A stretch of 64,000 nucleotides of DNA from Zavarzinia marina (lineage in GTDB: Bacteria; Pseudomonadota; Alphaproteobacteria; Zavarziniales; Zavarziniaceae): contig NZ_JAKGSB010000002.1 in NCBI RefSeq assembly GCF_021568905.1, forward strand, positions 124,001 through 188,000. The letters run 5' to 3'. The position numbers and the translations under genes are program-made. The notes below the pieces were generated by a model. The model did no database searches, was not told the origin of the DNA, and saw nothing but the letters and a program-made list of their open reading frames with translations. Positions 61,856-64,000 of the stretch are shown here, piece by piece; the first letter of the stretch is position 1, and each line of letters starts with the position of its first letter.

Positions 61856-62770
61856 CTAGGACCGCGCCGCTGGCCCCGTGAGCTGACGCAGCCGCGCTTG
61901 GAGCCGGCTTGCAAAAACGGCGGAAGAAGGGCTGGCCGCAGCGGCCCCGCGTTCGATCAAGAGCAGGGGATTGGATGCCATGCGGTCACGCAGGTGCAGT
62001 GCCACGAAGATGCCAGCACGGCATTCACCGTCGATGTCGGGCGGCGACAGGAAGGTTACCGCCCCCCCGCGATGGACCATGAATTTCATCATCTGGACCG
62101 AATTGGTCTCGAAACGAGGCCGCAGCACGACCTGCGAGCGGGCGCAGGCTTCGTCCACGATCTTGCGGATTGTGAGCGACGGATCGGAAAGCACCAGCGC
62201 GTGCCCCTCCAGGTCCGACAGGCGAACGAGCGGTTTCTGGGCGAGCGGGTGGCCGGCGGCGGCAACGACGACGAGCGCGGTCTCGAACACCTCGACGATG
62301 CGATGCTTGGCGCCCGGCACCAAGTTGTAGCCCAGTCCGAAATCGACTTCGCCGTCCTCGACGGCGGTGACGATCTCCCGCGCCGTCAGACTGCGGATCT
62401 CGAAACGAACCCCCGGAAATTCCGCCATGAAATCGCTGCACATGTTGCTCATCAGGCCGCTGGCGAGCCCGTTCATGGTGGCGATGCGAACCGTGCCGCG
62501 ACCGATGCCGCCGAGTTCCTTGATGCGGAAGTGCGTCCGCTCGTGGTCGCGAAGCGTTCGCCGGATATGGGTGATCAGGATCTCACCCGCCGCCGTCAAG
62601 CGGAGCCGGCGGGGCAGACGCTCGAACAGCGGCGTCCCCATCTCGGCCTCCAATTCGATGATCTGGCGATTGATCGAGGATGAAGCGACGTGCAGTTTCT
62701 CGGCCGCGCGGCGGATGGAACCGCTCCGTACCACCTCGTCCAGATATTTCAGCATCCTCGAATGCAGCAT
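61856..62770 (-). CDS. LysR-family regulator, second of a paralogous pair
   Basis: A 304-residue LysR protein (LHSRMLKYLDEVVRSGSIRRAAEKLHVASSSINRQI). It is clearly homologous to the convergent neighbour over its whole length, including LRLTAAGEIL and VRIATMNG. It lies 56 bases downstream of the ABC permease on the same strand and may be expressed with it. The pair may respond to related signals. Confidence 0.88.
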   Translation of the reverse strand: MLHSRMLKYLDEVVRSGSIRRAAEKLHVASSSINRQIIELEAEMGTPLFERLPRRLRLTAAGEILITHIRRTLRDHERTHFRIKELGGIGRGTVRIATMNGLASGLMSNMCSDFMAEFPGVRFEIRSLTAREIVTAVEDGEVDFGLGYNLVPGAKHRIVEVFETALVVVAAAGHPLAQKPLVRLSDLEGHALVLSDPSLTIRKIVDEACARSQVVLRPRFETNSVQMMKFMVHRGGAVTFLSPPDIDGECRAGIFVALHLRDRMASNPLLLIERGAAAASPSSAVFASRLQARLRQLTGPAARS

Positions 62771-62826
62771 CGCCAGCCCCGATCAGCCCTTGTTGTGCCG
62801 GGCGGCGGCATTCTTGGCAAGACGGA

Positions 62827-63624
62827 TCATCCCTTCACGCGGGACCACGGCGCCAGGACCCGCTGCACGAGATCGATCAGGCGGAAGAAGCCGAGACTCA
62901 GGGTCACCATCAGGGCGAGCCCGGCGAAAGCGGCATCCATCCTGAGGTTGGACGTGGAGAAGCTGATGTAGTAGCCGAGACCCTTGTCCGCCGTGACGAA
63001 TTCCGCCACCACGGCGCCGATCAAGGACAGGGTGGTGCAGATGCGCAGCGCCGAGAAGACGTGCGGCATCGCATACGGCAGACGGATGTGCCAGATCTCG
63101 CGAGAGCGACCGGCACGAAGCGAGCGCGACAGTTCGATCAGTTCGGGCGGCGTGGCCATCAGGCCCGTGGTCGTGGAAACGACGATCGGGAAGAAGGTGA
63201 TCAGGAAGGCGATCAGCACGCGGGGCAGGTCCCCGGCCCCAAGGCTGACGACGATGATCGGCGCGATCGCGACGACAGGCATCGACTGGACGACGACCAG
63301 CAACGGGTAGAGGGAACGCGACATCGACCGCGAAGTCGCGAGGGCGACCGCCAGGGGAACGGACACCAGGATCGCCAGGACGTAGCCCATCAATGCGACC
63401 CGCAGCGTGGCCCAGACGTGTTTAGCCCATTGGCCGACGTCGACCGAAACCATGGACGACAAGATGGCGCTGGGCGCGGGCAGCAGGAAAGCCGGGATCG
63501 AGAACACGCGGACCACGGCTTCCCAGAACAATACCAGGACGACGAAGGTGAGCACGGGCATCGCGGCATCGAACCAGCGCAGCAGAAAGACCGCCGGGCG
63601 CGGCCGGGCGTCGGTGCGGGACAT
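62827..63624 (-). CDS. ABC transporter permease (SsuC/TauC-like)
   Basis: A 265-residue inner-membrane permease with about six helices and the EAA loop ELIELSRSLRAGRSREIWHIRLPYAMPHVFSALRI, which contacts the ATPase. Type matches the nitrate/sulfonate/taurine family. AAGG precedes the ATG at 63624, which lies 4 bases after the ATPase stop. Confidence 0.92.
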   Translation of the reverse strand: MSRTDARPRPAVFLLRWFDAAMPVLTFVVLVLFWEAVVRVFSIPAFLLPAPSAILSSMVSVDVGQWAKHVWATLRVALMGYVLAILVSVPLAVALATSRSMSRSLYPLLVVVQSMPVVAIAPIIVVSLGAGDLPRVLIAFLITFFPIVVSTTTGLMATPPELIELSRSLRAGRSREIWHIRLPYAMPHVFSALRICTTLSLIGAVVAEFVTADKGLGYYISFSTSNLRMDAAFAGLALMVTLSLGFFRLIDLVQRVLAPWSRVKG

Positions 63625-63628
63625 GGCG

Positions 63629-64000
63629 TCAGACCTTCGGCTTGATGGTGAAGAGTTGGTCGCGAATGTGATTCGCGAGGGCGCTGAACCGATGCGCGGA
63701 GAAAGTGTCGATGGTTCGCGGGCGCGGCAGGTCGACATTGATGATCTCGCGCACGCGGCCGGGTCGCGGCGCCATGACGATGATGCGGTCGGACAGCAGC
63801 ACGGCCTCCGGAATCGAATGGGTGATGAAGATCACGGTCTTCGGGCGTTCCTGCCAGATCCGCAGCAACTCGAAACTCATCTCGTCGCGGGTCAGCGCGT
63901 CGAGGGCCGAGAAAGGCTCGTCCATCAGGAGAATGTCGGGATCGAGCAGCAGGGCGCGGGCGATTGCGACGCGCTGCTGCATGCCGCCCGAGAGTTCGTC
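63629..64000 (-). CDS. ABC transporter ATP-binding protein (SsuB/TauB-like), partial
   Basis: Only the C-terminal 123 residues are present; the rest lies outside the window. The visible part has the ABC signature LSGGMQQRVAIARALLLDP, Walker B ILLMDEPFSALD and the switch histidine in FITHSI. The following PRPGRV is typical of nitrate/sulfonate ATPases. It is the upstream gene of the ATPase-permease pair. Confidence 0.93.
   Translation of the reverse strand, partial: DELSGGMQQRVAIARALLLDPDILLMDEPFSALDALTRDEMSFELLRIWQERPKTVIFITHSIPEAVLLSDRIIVMAPRPGRVREIINVDLPRPRTIDTFSAHRFSALANHIRDQLFTIKPKV

Noticed and set aside
1-64000. tRNA or rRNA genes, prophage, integrative element or defence island
   Set aside because: I looked for cloverleaf-like ends, rRNA motifs, integrases, transposases and phage proteins and found none; composition and gene density look uniform throughout.

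Overview
The window reads as ordinary chromosome from a GC-rich alphaproteobacterium. It carries alphaproteobacterial marker families (DUF1013/TrcR, DUF1192, DUF3297, a cysteine-free L31, an intracellular PHB depolymerase) and the conserved block of LpoA/LppC-like lipoprotein, rsmI, yraN and a dual-BON lipoprotein. A Rhodospirillales-like lineage is my guess from gene content only. I see no rRNA, tRNA, CRISPR array, insertion sequence or phage module. Genes are densely packed, with many 4-base ATGA overlaps.

Layout. 1-3.7 kb: iron-uptake cluster (TonB receptor, DUF3325, DUF3649, PepSY membrane protein). 3.8-6.6 kb: LysR regulator, YeiH-type exporter behind a strong LysR-like operator, and TrcR. 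6.8-10.8 kb: quinone oxidoreductase, DUF1192 behind a tripled 19-bp repeat, Hsp20 with a possible RNA thermometer, L31, a SHOCT protein with a low-complexity segment, and DUF3297. 10.8-15.8 kb: AraC regulator divergent from a DUF1329/DUF1302 outer-membrane pair. 15.8-29.3 kb: acyl-CoA and short-chain metabolism (enoyl-CoA isomerase with a MarR regulator, MBL hydrolase, acyl-CoA dehydrogenase, SDRs, hydrolases), with Sua5, a FAD oxidoreductase and a degenerate nuclease-fold protein.

29.4-38 kb: Sel1-repeat/trypsin-like protease, MOSC protein, a class-I phosphodiesterase-like HD protein with a perfect CRP-type site upstream, a giant LplT-Aas-type fusion, and an esterase. 38-50 kb: core genes asd, rpe, rsmB, htpX, the LppC/rsmI/yraN/BON block, SirB1-like protein and gshB, with a degenerate GGDEF protein and a heparinase-like protein. 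50-55 kb: chrA, phaZ, GST, comM.

55.2-59.6 kb holds the most unusual system: a four-gene operon of TelA, a lipoprotein that fuses a solute-binding domain to a von Willebrand A domain, an XpaC-like membrane protein, and a second solute-binding-like protein, with no transporter genes. 59.8-64 kb: a nitrate/sulfonate/taurine-type ABC importer with two paralogous LysR regulators; its ATPase runs off the window end.

How the genes work together: the window mixes housekeeping (tRNA t6A, rRNA methylation, glutathione, lysine/threonine precursor, phospholipid repair) with fatty-acid/PHA turnover and nutrient capture. Several local regulators sit beside their likely targets with visible operators. All functions are inferred from the sequence and knowledge of the families; no database search was run.
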